From contig NZ_CP031093.1 in assembly GCF_004851605.1 (NCBI RefSeq), positions 2,976,692 to 3,040,691 of the forward strand: a stretch of DNA of 64,000 bases, given 5' to 3'. The notes beneath the pieces were generated by a model, which was not told the origin of the DNA, did not search any database, and saw nothing but the letters and a program-made list of their open reading frames with translations. Source of the DNA: Hydrocarboniclastica marina. GTDB taxonomy: Bacteria; Pseudomonadota; Gammaproteobacteria; Pseudomonadales; Oleiphilaceae. Made by a program: the position numbers and the translations under genes. This document shows positions 51,052 through 59,320 of the stretch, piece after piece; the first letter of the stretch is position 1, and each line of letters starts with the position of its first letter.

Positions 51052-52147
51052 TTCCGGCGCCGATCTCGGGAACCTGAGTCAAGCCCTTTCCCAGGTCTTT
51101 TCTCAATCTCCCCGGCCGCAAAGTCATCGTAAGCACACCGCAAGTCCCACGACAGCTGCAGGGCGTCAGGGCCTCAAGTACCTAACCGGGGGCACTTTCG
51201 TCCTGCTGCTGGCAGGATGCGGAGGCGACCAGTCAGCGCTTGCGCCGGCTGGCGCAGCCGCACGCGAAATCGCAACGCTCTGGTGGTGGATGTTTGGTGC
51301 CGCGACATTGATTTTTGCCGTGGTCCTGTTCCTCCTGCTATACGCGTCGCTGGTTCCTGCGGGGCGACGTCGTGCTGTGCCGCCACGCAAGTTGATCATC
51401 GGGGGAGGCATTGTTTTCCCGGTGATCGCGCTTTCCTTGCTTCTCCTGCTAGGTATCAATGTGGGTTCCAGCATGAGCGACTCAACACCAGCCGACACCC
51501 TGAAGATCAGAATTACCGGCTACCAGTGGTGGTGGGAAGCTGAATATTTTCTCGAGGGCGACGCGTCCAGCTTCGTGACCGCCAATGAGCTCTATCTTCC
51601 GGTCGGAAGACAGGCCGAGCTGATCCTTGAATCAGCGGACGTCATACACAGTTTCTGGCTACCAAAACTGGCCGGCAAAAAAGACCTCATTCCCGGCATG
51701 ACCAATCGCCTGGTAGTCAATGCGGAGGAACCTGGCATATTCCGTGGCCAGTGCGCCGAGTATTGCGGTACCGCTCACACGAAAATGGCCTTCGCCGCGG
51801 TTGCGGTCTCCCCGGACGAGTTTGAGGCCTGGGCACTCAGGCAGAGTCAGCCCCAGCCCGACGAAATGAACGAGCACCCTGGCGCCCGGTTATTCAAGGA
51901 GAACGGCTGCGGGCTGTGCCACACCGTTCGTGGTCACGCCGCCCAAGGTAAAGAAGCACCGGATCTGACCCATGTAGGCAGCAGAAAGACTATTGCCGCG
52001 GGCGTACTGGAAATGACCCCCCGCAACGTGGCCCGTTGGCTCGCACATAACAATGAAATCAAACCGGGCAACAAAATGCCTGAGTACCAATACCTTGACC
52101 TCGGCAGTCGGCTTGCTATCGGCGACTATCTGGAGAGCCTCAAATGA
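51014..52147 (+). CDS. coxB: Cytochrome c oxidase subunit II with fused cytochrome c (caa3 type)
   Basis: A 377-aa subunit carrying the CuA centre. After a polar N-terminus come a lipobox-like LLLAGC and two transmembrane helices (about 85-110 and 130-150), then the aromatic QWWWEAEY. The CuA site has a full ligand set in DVIHSFWLPK and GQCAEYCGTAHTKMAF. A C-terminal cytochrome c domain has CGLCH. The start is uncertain: ATG 51014 lies within the upstream cytochrome gene; TTG at 51005 is possible. The stop overlaps the subunit I start (ATGA). Confidence 0.92.
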   Translation: MSKVTERSTPANDSGADLGNLSQALSQVFSQSPRPQSHRKHTASPTTAAGRQGLKYLTGGTFVLLLAGCGGDQSALAPAGAAAREIATLWWWMFGAATLIFAVVLFLLLYASLVPAGRRRAVPPRKLIIGGGIVFPVIALSLLLLLGINVGSSMSDSTPADTLKIRITGYQWWWEAEYFLEGDASSFVTANELYLPVGRQAELILESADVIHSFWLPKLAGKKDLIPGMTNRLVVNAEEPGIFRGQCAEYCGTAHTKMAFAAVAVSPDEFEAWALRQSQPQPDEMNEHPGARLFKENGCGLCHTVRGHAAQGKEAPDLTHVGSRKTIAAGVLEMTPRNVARWLAHNNEIKPGNKMPEYQYLDLGSRLAIGDYLESLK

Positions 52148-54684
52148 CCGAAACACGTCATAAGACTCGGCCCTATAACGAGCTGGCCACCGAGACAATA
52201 GGGACCGCTGCTGAAGCGCTCTTTGAGCGGACATGGGCAGCGCCTAAGGGGCTCCGCGCGCCGTCCGCCGTTAATAACTCGATCATCGGCCGGCGCTTTA
52301 TCGTAACGGGTTTCGTGTTTTTCCTGATAGGCGGCATTTTTGCCCTGCTGATGCGCACCCAGCTGATGCTGCCGGAGAACGACTTTCTCTCGACCGAGCT
52401 CTATAACCAGTTCTTTACCATGCATGGTACGACGATGATGTTCCTGTTCGCCGTGCCCGTCATGGAAGCATTCGGTGTCTATCTTATCCCGTCCATGATC
52501 GGCAGCCGGGACCTCTGTTTTCCACGCCTGGGGGCGTTCGGTTACTGGTGCTACCTCTTTGGCGGCATCATGCTCCTGTCGAGCGCTCTCTTCGGCGCGA
52601 TGCCCGATGCGGGCTGGTTCATGTATGTTCCGCTATCGACGAAAGAATTCTCGCCCCAGATCAATCAGGATTTCTGGCTTCTCGGCGTGACGTTCGTTGA
52701 GATATCGAGCATTGCCGGCGCGGTTGAGCTAATTACGTCCATTGTTAAATCCCGCGCTCCCGGGATGGCCCTCAGCCGCATGCCTATCTTCGCCTGGTAC
52801 ATGCTTGCGGTGTCATTCATGATCATCTTCGGCTTCCCGCCCCTGGTCCTGGGCAGCATCCTGCTGGAAGCCGAACGTGCGTTTGGGGTGCCATTCTTCG
52901 ATGTCCAGCTTGGCGGCGACCCGCTCCTTTGGCAGCATCTTTTCTGGATCTTCGGCCACCCGGAGGTCTACATTATTTTTCTGCCTGCAGCAGGGCTCAT
53001 CAGCGCAATGCTACCAGCGTTTGCCCGGAGCCGACTGATAGGTCACCACCTGATTGTACTCGCGGTTGTCGGCACAGCATTCCTCAGTTTCGGCCTGTGG
53101 GTTCACCATATGTATGCCACAGGCATTTCGCGCCTGGCGCTCTCTTTCTTTGCAGGCGCCAGCCTGGCGGTGTCCGTACCCAGCGGGATACAGGTATTTG
53201 CCTGGATTGCGACCATCTGGAACGGCAAACCGGTAATGCGTGTTCCCATGCTGTTTATCATCGGGTTCGTGGTCACTTTCGTTATCGGTGGCCTGACGGG
53301 CGTCATGGTCGCCATGGTACCTTTCGACCTACAGGCCCATGACAGCTATTTTGTCGTAGCCCATTTTCACTACGTGCTCATCGGCGGCATGGTATTCCCG
53401 CTTTTTGCAGCGCTAATCTATTACCTTCCGCGCGCGACCGGCCGCATGATGTCGGAAACCCTCGGCAAGTGGCACTTCTGGCTCTTCTTTATCGGCTTCA
53501 ACGTTGCGTTCTTTCCCATGCACCTGACCGGTTTACTGGGCATGCCGCGGCGGGTAGCCAACTACCCCGAGGGTCTCGGCTGGAGCACCCTCAACATGGT
53601 GTCGACGCTGGGCTCCTACCTTCTAGCCGCGGGTGTACTTGTCTTTATCGTTAACTTCGTCTGGCACCTGCGCCGCGGGCGTCCTGCGGGGACCAATCCA
53701 TGGGATGCACATGGCCTTGAGTGGTCTGGACGGACGCCAGTTCTTCCTTACAACACCCGCAGCACACCAAAGATTACGAGTTTATACCCGCTATGGGATC
53801 AGACTGAGTTATCTGAACGGATACAGGGTGCGCAGGAATATCTCCCAAAAGCCGAGGAGGGCAAACGGGAAATTCTGGGATCCTCCCCGGTTGATGCTGT
53901 GCCCGACCACGTAATGCGGTTACCGCATCCAACGTTTACGCCGCTTCTGGCCGCGATCGCAACCTCATTGATATTCGGCGGGCTCCTCGCATCTGTCTAC
54001 TGGCTTTCAGGTGTCGGGCTCGCCGCTTTCTGTGTATTTCTTGCGGTATGGCTTTGGGACAATCTACCGGAGAAGCCCACCAAAGAGGTCGGGTACGGCC
54101 TGCACCTGCCGCTTGCTCCTGGCGACAATCGCGCAGCGGTATGGTTTGGCACAAATGTGTTCCTGCTGGTAGACCTTTCTGTCTTCCTGTCACTCATTTA
54201 CAGCTTCTTCTATTTGTGGACCTCCGCCTCGACCTGGCCGCCGGTAGGTTATGAGCCACAGGCAGGGCCAGACATGGCGCTGTCCCTGGTGCTGACTCTG
54301 GTTTCGTTGGTCACCGCGGTAATGGCGAGAGCCGGTGCAGCCGCTTCCAGCCGGGTGATTACCCTGGGCGGGCTCGTGTTATCCATTGCGGTTAATGGGG
54401 CTCTGCTGTTCACGCTATTCCATGCCGGACTCGCGCTGGACTTTGACCTGAGGAGCAATGCCTACGGCGCATTGATCATGGCTTTCGGCATCTACTTTGG
54501 CCTACACATCCTGGTGCCTACCGGCTGCGCTTTGTTCGCGTGTGTGCGAGTTCTCGTAAGCGGAGTGCGACCAGACCAGAGCCTTTCAACCCGGATAACC
54601 GCGCTGTTCACCTATTACATGGTATTCGTTGGGCTCGTGGTAGCAGCGACGATCTATCTGTCACCTGACCTTCTGGGATCGTAA
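52144..54684 (+). CDS. coxA: Cytochrome c oxidase subunit I-III fusion
   Basis: Terminal heme-copper oxidase, 846 aa. Residues about 1-550 form subunit I: heme ligand in NQFFTMHGTTMMFLFAVP, the CuB/proton-path FGHPEVYIIFLPAAG (about 270-285, Glu retained as in A1-type oxidases), VHHMYATG, and the heme ligands in HDSYFVVAHFHYVL. After a linker, residues about 600-846 hold seven more hydrophobic helices with WFGTNVFLLVDLSVFLSLIY and AYGALIMAFGIYFGLHILVP, matching subunit III. Both subunits are thus one polypeptide, and no separate subunit III is nearby. Confidence 0.95.
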   Translation: MTETRHKTRPYNELATETIGTAAEALFERTWAAPKGLRAPSAVNNSIIGRRFIVTGFVFFLIGGIFALLMRTQLMLPENDFLSTELYNQFFTMHGTTMMFLFAVPVMEAFGVYLIPSMIGSRDLCFPRLGAFGYWCYLFGGIMLLSSALFGAMPDAGWFMYVPLSTKEFSPQINQDFWLLGVTFVEISSIAGAVELITSIVKSRAPGMALSRMPIFAWYMLAVSFMIIFGFPPLVLGSILLEAERAFGVPFFDVQLGGDPLLWQHLFWIFGHPEVYIIFLPAAGLISAMLPAFARSRLIGHHLIVLAVVGTAFLSFGLWVHHMYATGISRLALSFFAGASLAVSVPSGIQVFAWIATIWNGKPVMRVPMLFIIGFVVTFVIGGLTGVMVAMVPFDLQAHDSYFVVAHFHYVLIGGMVFPLFAALIYYLPRATGRMMSETLGKWHFWLFFIGFNVAFFPMHLTGLLGMPRRVANYPEGLGWSTLNMVSTLGSYLLAAGVLVFIVNFVWHLRRGRPAGTNPWDAHGLEWSGRTPVLPYNTRSTPKITSLYPLWDQTELSERIQGAQEYLPKAEEGKREILGSSPVDAVPDHVMRLPHPTFTPLLAAIATSLIFGGLLASVYWLSGVGLAAFCVFLAVWLWDNLPEKPTKEVGYGLHLPLAPGDNRAAVWFGTNVFLLVDLSVFLSLIYSFFYLWTSASTWPPVGYEPQAGPDMALSLVLTLVSLVTAVMARAGAAASSRVITLGGLVLSIAVNGALLFTLFHAGLALDFDLRSNAYGALIMAFGIYFGLHILVPTGCALFACVRVLVSGVRPDQSLSTRITALFTYYMVFVGLVVAATIYLSPDLLGS

Positions 54685-54686
54685 CG

Positions 54687-55091
54687 ATGACAGCCAAGCA
54701 CAAGAATTCCAGCAACGCGCCGGGCTTTCCCGCCACCTTGGGCGGCTTTATTACCCCGCCGGCGGTGTGGGCGTTCTATTTTGTTTTTATCTATTCATTT
54801 CATGGTGTCGCGTGCACTGATGCGCTGGCCGGAGAGATTGGCGGGCTCGAGCTGGTCCCGGTCGCAGTTCTGCTCGCCTCTGCTGCGGCGCTTGCTGTGC
54901 ACGTAACGGTGGGTTTCTGGTCGTGGAGGTTATGGCGGAAGATAAAAGCCGAAATGAACCCGACAGAAGATGCAGAACCGACGGGGCAGGCTCACTTTCT
55001 CGCTTATGCAGCTGCGCTGAACGCCGCTTTTTTTGCCCTGGCGACCATCTGGATCGGCGCCCCGATATTCTTGCTGCAGCCCTGCCAATAA
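54687..55091 (+). CDS. Small membrane protein in the oxidase operon
   Basis: Unrecognised 134-aa protein with three predicted membrane segments: VWAFYFVFIYSFHGVAC, ELVPVAVLLASAAALAVHV and YAAALNAAFFALATIWIG. It starts two bases after the stop of the subunit I-III gene, so it is almost certainly co-translated. It may be an accessory or subunit IV-like part of the oxidase. I cannot assign a family. Confidence 0.7.
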   Translation: MTAKHKNSSNAPGFPATLGGFITPPAVWAFYFVFIYSFHGVACTDALAGEIGGLELVPVAVLLASAAALAVHVTVGFWSWRLWRKIKAEMNPTEDAEPTGQAHFLAYAAALNAAFFALATIWIGAPIFLLQPCQ

Positions 55092-55140
55092 AAGGCACGA
55101 CAGCGTCGCACAGCGCTATCGTATTGTCCCGTTCGAGCAA

Positions 55141-55710
55141 CTATTCGCGGATGAGCCGACCGGCGAGAACCAGTCCGCCGACGAGATAGAGCGCGCTCCC
55201 ACCGACCGCCATCAGAATGCCGCCATACCTTTGGTCTTCCAGGCGTTCAGCGATAGTCTGACCGGTGTAGAGAAAGGGTTCATAGAGCAACTCCGGGCCG
55301 AGGGTCAGAAGGGCTCCCAAAAGCGTCATATGCATGAACGTCATCAGCATCGCCAGCGCCCCTGCCCCAGCCGCCAGCTTCGAGCGGCCGGCGAACGCGA
55401 CCAGCCAGATCAACGTGCCTGCGGCAAGGAAGCTCAGCTGCTGAGCTACAAACAGGCTGTCGCTCAACGAGGCCGCCTTGTGAAGCATTGGTGCGTGCCA
55501 GCTCCAGACCACCAGCATCTCGAAGAGTGATGCGCCAATGGCCCAGGCAACCATGTTGCTCGTGGCCCACCGCGCCAGCCCCGCCTTGACCAGCCCAATA
55601 CCCATTAAAGGACCAGCCAGGACCGCAACACCAAGGTGAAGAACCATATGCCAGGTGAAACTTGTAGCGCTCATTGCCGGCAGCGGGCCAAGCCAGAGTA
55701 TAAGCAGCAA
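55141..55710 (-). CDS. ctaG: CtaG-like (caa3 type) cytochrome oxidase assembly membrane protein
   Basis: Membrane protein of about 189 aa with five hydrophobic helices. It shows HMVLHLGVAVLAGPLMGIGL, VVWSWHAPMLHKAA, LSFLAAGTLIWLVAF, MTFMHMTLLGALL and DQRYGGILMAVGG, resembling caa3-type CtaG assembly factors. It is convergent with the oxidase genes. The start is poorly defined: TTG at 55710 opens the listed frame without a clear ribosome-binding site, and an in-frame ATG follows at about 55671. The frame is open upstream to about 55803 without a better start. Confidence 0.7.
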   Translation of the reverse strand: MLLILWLGPLPAMSATSFTWHMVLHLGVAVLAGPLMGIGLVKAGLARWATSNMVAWAIGASLFEMLVVWSWHAPMLHKAASLSDSLFVAQQLSFLAAGTLIWLVAFAGRSKLAAGAGALAMLMTFMHMTLLGALLTLGPELLYEPFLYTGQTIAERLEDQRYGGILMAVGGSALYLVGGLVLAGRLIRE

Positions 55711-55881
55711 AAAACAAGAGACGGTGATCCAGGGAAGCGGCGACCCATAGCTGAAACGGCGGGGATACGGGTGGGGTTTAGCGATGACTACACCTGTCTC
55801 AGGCTAGTGAAGTGTGTTTAAAGTTTGTCCGCCGGCATAGACACAGGCATGAAGGATGATGCTTGCGCAGCGCCGGTTGAC

Positions 55882-56562
55882 TCAGGAATGACTCGGCTTC
55901 GAGCGCCACTGCTGGGCGCCGAGGAAAATAAGCTGCAAGTGTCTTAAGGTCCTGTGCCGTATCTGATCCATTCGCTGGTCGTCGCCTGGTCTTACGCCCA
56001 GGATGTCGGTGAGCGAGAAAGCAACGGTGCGGGTCAGCAGGTCGCATATTAGCTCAAGGTCTGATTCGGTAACCTGAGCCAACTGGTTCATCGCCCTCAG
56101 GTCGTTCATCAGTTCGTGCACAAAGAACCGCATTTCGCTACGGATGCCCTCACGAATGGTGCGGGTTTCCCCCGCCAGACCCTGCATCATAAACCGGAAA
56201 AAAGCCGGGTTGGTCAACACCTGATCCATAAAAAGGTTGATGGAGTCGGCCATCAGTCGCTCTGCATGGGGCGCCTGTTCCCTCGCCTCTCGCATCATAC
56301 GCCGGAGAACGAGACCGAGCTCGTCCACCAACTGCAGACCCAGATCGTCCATGCTTTTGAAATGCCGATAAAACGCCGTTGGCACTACGTTGGCCTGACG
56401 CGCGACTTCCCGAATGCCAAGAGAGGCAAAGTGTCGTCCCTCGCCAACCAGCGAAAGCGCCGCTTCCATAAGCGCCTCACGGTTGGCCCCGCGCTTGCGG
56501 CGAGGCTGAGGCTGAGGCTGTGACTTGAGCGCAGCTACAGAATGCATGCTGGATTGCGTCAT
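55882..56562 (-). CDS. desT: TetR-family fatty acid desaturation regulator (DesT/FabR-like)
   Basis: Repressor of 226 aa. The helix-turn-helix (about residues 25-72) reads ANREALMEAALSLVGEGRHF, SLGIREVARQANVVPTAFYR. The C-terminal domain, with DLGLQLVDELGLVLRRMMRE and VLTNPAFFRFMMQGLAGETR, resembles DesT/FabR, which sense acyl-CoA saturation. It is divergent from a ferredoxin reductase and an acyl-CoA desaturase, the same block as Pseudomonas desT-desC-desB. Three matching 18-bp sites surround the promoters, one 31 bp from its own start, which implies autoregulation. Confidence 0.88.
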   Translation of the reverse strand: MTQSSMHSVAALKSQPQPQPRRKRGANREALMEAALSLVGEGRHFASLGIREVARQANVVPTAFYRHFKSMDDLGLQLVDELGLVLRRMMREAREQAPHAERLMADSINLFMDQVLTNPAFFRFMMQGLAGETRTIREGIRSEMRFFVHELMNDLRAMNQLAQVTESDLELICDLLTRTVAFSLTDILGVRPGDDQRMDQIRHRTLRHLQLIFLGAQQWRSKPSHS

Positions 56563-56592
56563 TTCATCGGTCCTTCATAAGAGCATGCTACA

Positions 56593-56610
56593 AGTGTACA
56601 CAATTACAGT
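56593..56610. promoter_or_regulatory. DesT-like operator, site 1 (desT side)
   Basis: AGTGTACACAATTACAGT matches the strong palindrome at 56741 at 13 of 18 positions, with a perfect left half. It lies 31 bp upstream of the desT start, so it could mediate autoregulation. Confidence 0.5.
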
Positions 56611-56740
56611 GTCGCAGGCACAGTCCCGTAAATTACGGAGGCACCGGCGCCTTGATGCCGCTCAGACCCAGAGCTGGCGCCAGCGAAACGGGAACCGCTA
56701 AGCACTTTTAAGAAGTAGTAACAAAATACACCTTACTGTC

Positions 56741-56758
56741 AGTGTACAAGCGTACACT
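56741..56758. promoter_or_regulatory. DesT-like operator, site 2 (strong palindrome)
   Basis: AGTGTACAAGCGTACACT has perfect 7-bp arms (AGTGTAC/GTACACT) around AAGC. Its half-site pattern AGTGNAC is like the operator reported for Pseudomonas DesT. It covers the predicted -35 box of desC. Confidence 0.75.
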
Positions 56759-56771
56759 TAACCACTATAGT
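56743..56771 (+). promoter_or_regulatory. Promoter for desC
   Basis: TGTACA (56743-56748), a 17-bp spacer and TATAGT (56766-56771) form a plausible promoter. The -35 lies inside operator site 2, so repressor binding would block RNA polymerase. Confidence 0.55.
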
Positions 56772-56780
56772 GATCTCAAT

Positions 56781-56798
56781 AGTGCACAACCGTACACA
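56781..56798. promoter_or_regulatory. DesT-like operator, site 3 (desC leader)
   Basis: AGTGCACAACCGTACACA matches site 2 at 15 of 18 positions, 40 bp downstream centre to centre, just before the desC ribosome-binding site. Two sites on nearly the same helix face could allow cooperative binding. Confidence 0.6.
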
Positions 56799-56809
56799 AG
56801 GGGGCGAGA

Positions 56810-57922
56810 ATGCTTTCGAAGGCCATACCCAAGCAGATATTCACAGCCAACCGCTGGCTCAACCGCCAGCTGTGGCAGCAAGACTCGCCTGCTTTCTTCA
56901 TTGACCCGCTGCTTGAGAGCATTAACCCGATGTGGGTGCGCGGCCAGGTTCGTGCTCAGGTCGTAAAGGTGCGCTCGGAAACGCCTGACACCCGTACGTT
57001 CACCCTGCGCCCCAGCAAGCGCTGGAAAGGCTTTGAAGCAGGTCAGCACGCCAGCGTTACGGCAGAAATAAAGGGCGTGCGGCAGACCCGGACCTTCAGC
57101 CTCTCCTCGGGTCCCGAAAGGTTCAAGCGGGATGGCTTGATCACATTTACGATCAAGCGTATTGAGGACGGTCGGGTGACGCCATGGTTGCACGAGCAAC
57201 TGAAGCCGGGCGATGTAGTGGGACTAAGCGAAGCGTTCGGTGAGTTCACCCTGCCCCGCGATAAGACTCCTCTGTTTTACCTGGCCGGGGGCAGCGGCAT
57301 AACGCCGATCCTGTCTCATCTGGAGTCTCTCGCAGCGAGCAATGACACCCGGGAAATTGGTTTTGTCTACATGGTGCGGGATCGGGAACACCTGATCGCC
57401 GCGAACCGGATTGAATCACTTCAGAGCCGGCTGTCGGGTCTCAAAGTGCATATCATCTACACCAACCACCGGGAGAAGACGCCAGCTTTGGCCGCGGCAG
57501 ATGTCCGTAAAGTTGCCGAATCACTGGCACAGGTGGAGGGCTACCTGTGTGGGCCGATCGGTTTGCTGGATTACGTGCGCCCTGTTCTTGACAAACTCGG
57601 CGCGCGACCGGATCACTTCCACCAGGCGCTGTTCACCCCGCCAGTGGTACAGGTTGAGGACGGCGGTGCGGGTAGCCTCGTTCGGGCCGGTACCGGAGAG
57701 GTTATGGAAGGAGACGGCAAGTCTACCCTTCTGGAAATCGCTGAACAGGGCGGGCTTAAACCAACCCACGGCTGCCGTCAGGGCGTATGCCGGCAGTGTT
57801 CATGCAAGAAAACCAGCGGGGTTGTCATGAACCGTCTCAACGGCCAATTGTCCGGCCCTGGTGAAGAGACGATCCAACCCTGCATCAGTTTGCCGCAGGG
57901 TGCCGTGACACTGGAATTGTAG
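56810..57922 (+). CDS. desC: Ferredoxin reductase partner of the acyl-CoA desaturase
   Basis: Flavin/NADPH oxidoreductase with a plant-type [2Fe-2S] domain that feeds electrons to DesB. The 370-aa protein has an FAD-binding barrel (about 45-145, DTRTFTLRPSKRWKGFEAGQ, TRTFSLSSGP), a nucleotide-binding domain with PLFYLAGGSGITPILSHLES and YLCGPIGLLDYV, and a C-terminal cluster domain with CRQGVCRQCSC and the fourth cysteine in QPCISLPQG. A long GGGGGC purine-rich run precedes the ATG. Operators at 56741 and 56781 control it. desB follows after 192 bp. Confidence 0.92.
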   Translation: MLSKAIPKQIFTANRWLNRQLWQQDSPAFFIDPLLESINPMWVRGQVRAQVVKVRSETPDTRTFTLRPSKRWKGFEAGQHASVTAEIKGVRQTRTFSLSSGPERFKRDGLITFTIKRIEDGRVTPWLHEQLKPGDVVGLSEAFGEFTLPRDKTPLFYLAGGSGITPILSHLESLAASNDTREIGFVYMVRDREHLIAANRIESLQSRLSGLKVHIIYTNHREKTPALAAADVRKVAESLAQVEGYLCGPIGLLDYVRPVLDKLGARPDHFHQALFTPPVVQVEDGGAGSLVRAGTGEVMEGDGKSTLLEIAEQGGLKPTHGCRQGVCRQCSCKKTSGVVMNRLNGQLSGPGEETIQPCISLPQGAVTLEL

Positions 57923-58114
57923 TGGCCCGCAGGCGTTCGCGCCTTGCAGGCAGTATTTAGCTTTTCAAGGGCATTCAATGCCGGAACAAAGCGATGTACT
58001 TAGCGAAAACGTAACTGGCAACAGTCAACGTACCCAGCAACAGACAAGGCACCTGGCATTACAGCGTGCCTGGAAACATACTCAGCAACGTACCGATGCA
58101 ATCAAGGAGGCGTT

Positions 58115-59308
58115 ATGACACGTCCGAGCCCAGAACAACTCGATTATTTAGCTCAATCCCTGGACGAGCTGCGGGAGCGTACTGTAGCCGACCTTGGTGA
58201 ACGCGACGCAGAGTACATTCGCGGTATGATTCGTTTGCACCGCAAACTGGAAATCGGCGGTCGGCTTCTGATTCCATTCAGCCTGACCCCGATCGGCTTC
58301 ACCGCCGGCGTGATGTCGCTCTCACTGGCGAAGATCATTGAGAATATGGAGATTGGACACAACGTCATGCACGGTCAATATGACTGGATGAACGATGCCA
58401 ATCTCAACGGCAAGAACTACGAGTGGGACACCGCGTGCGATGGCGACTCGTGGCGTGTGACTCACAACTTCGAGCACCATACTTATACCAACATCCTTGG
58501 CAAAGACCGGGACTACGGTTATGGGCTGCTGCGCCTCACCGGTGAGCAGCGCTGGAGACCGCGGCGTCTGCTGCAAACCTTCGATTACGTCATGCTGAGC
58601 GCTTTCTTCCAGTGGGGCGTGGCACTGCACGAGATGGAATTCGACCGCGTCATGGCGGGCAAAGTGCCGCTGTCGGAAAAGAAGGAAATGCTCAAGCAAT
58701 TCGCCAAGAAAGGCAGTCGCCAGCTGTTCAAGGACTATGTATTCTATCCCTTGCTCACGGCGCCCTTGGCCCCGAAAGTCATCGCCGGCAACTTCCTCGC
58801 CAACCTGAACCGTAACCTGTGGGCGTCAACCATTATCTTCTGCGGGCACTTTACAGAAGATGCGCAGACGTTCACCCGGGCAGAGTGCGAGAACGAAACC
58901 CGTGGTGAGTGGTATTATCGCCAGATGCTGGGTTCCAGCAACTTCACCGGTGGGCGCTGGCTACACGTTATGTCCGGCCATCTGAGTTATCAGATCGAGC
59001 ACCATCTGTTCCCGGACATTCCGGCACACCGTTATCCCGAGATGTCCGTTACGGTCCGCAAGCTGTGCGAGGAACTGGGCATAACCTATAACTCTGCGCC
59101 ATTCCTCAAGCAGTACGGCACCGTGCTCAAGCGCATTGTCCGCCACTCGTTTCCTGGACCTTCGCCAGAGGCGACAGCACCGGCGAGCCAGAACAACGTG
59201 CTCAAGCTGGCCGACGCGGCCAAAGCCAAGGGCCGCCAGCTATTTCCAAGCATGGATGCGGCAGCACGGCGTTTTCGCAATCTGACTGGTCAGGCTGAGG
59301 CCTCATAG
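58115..59308 (+). CDS. desB: Acyl-CoA delta-9 desaturase
   Basis: Membrane di-iron desaturase inserting a double bond in acyl chains, 397 aa. The three histidine boxes are present: HNVMHGQYD (about residues 88-96), HNFEHHTYTN (about 127) and QIEHHLFPD (about 293). A hydrophobic segment precedes the first box (FSLTPIGFTAGVMSL). AGGAGG lies about five bases before the ATG. Its partner desC and the repressor desT lie upstream. A 192-bp leader with short repeated CAGCAAC/CAACGTACC words separates it from desC; I see no second operator there. Confidence 0.95.
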   Translation: MTRPSPEQLDYLAQSLDELRERTVADLGERDAEYIRGMIRLHRKLEIGGRLLIPFSLTPIGFTAGVMSLSLAKIIENMEIGHNVMHGQYDWMNDANLNGKNYEWDTACDGDSWRVTHNFEHHTYTNILGKDRDYGYGLLRLTGEQRWRPRRLLQTFDYVMLSAFFQWGVALHEMEFDRVMAGKVPLSEKKEMLKQFAKKGSRQLFKDYVFYPLLTAPLAPKVIAGNFLANLNRNLWASTIIFCGHFTEDAQTFTRAECENETRGEWYYRQMLGSSNFTGGRWLHVMSGHLSYQIEHHLFPDIPAHRYPEMSVTVRKLCEELGITYNSAPFLKQYGTVLKRIVRHSFPGPSPEATAPASQNNVLKLADAAKAKGRQLFPSMDAAARRFRNLTGQAEAS

Positions 59309-59320
59309 CAGAGCCCAAGG

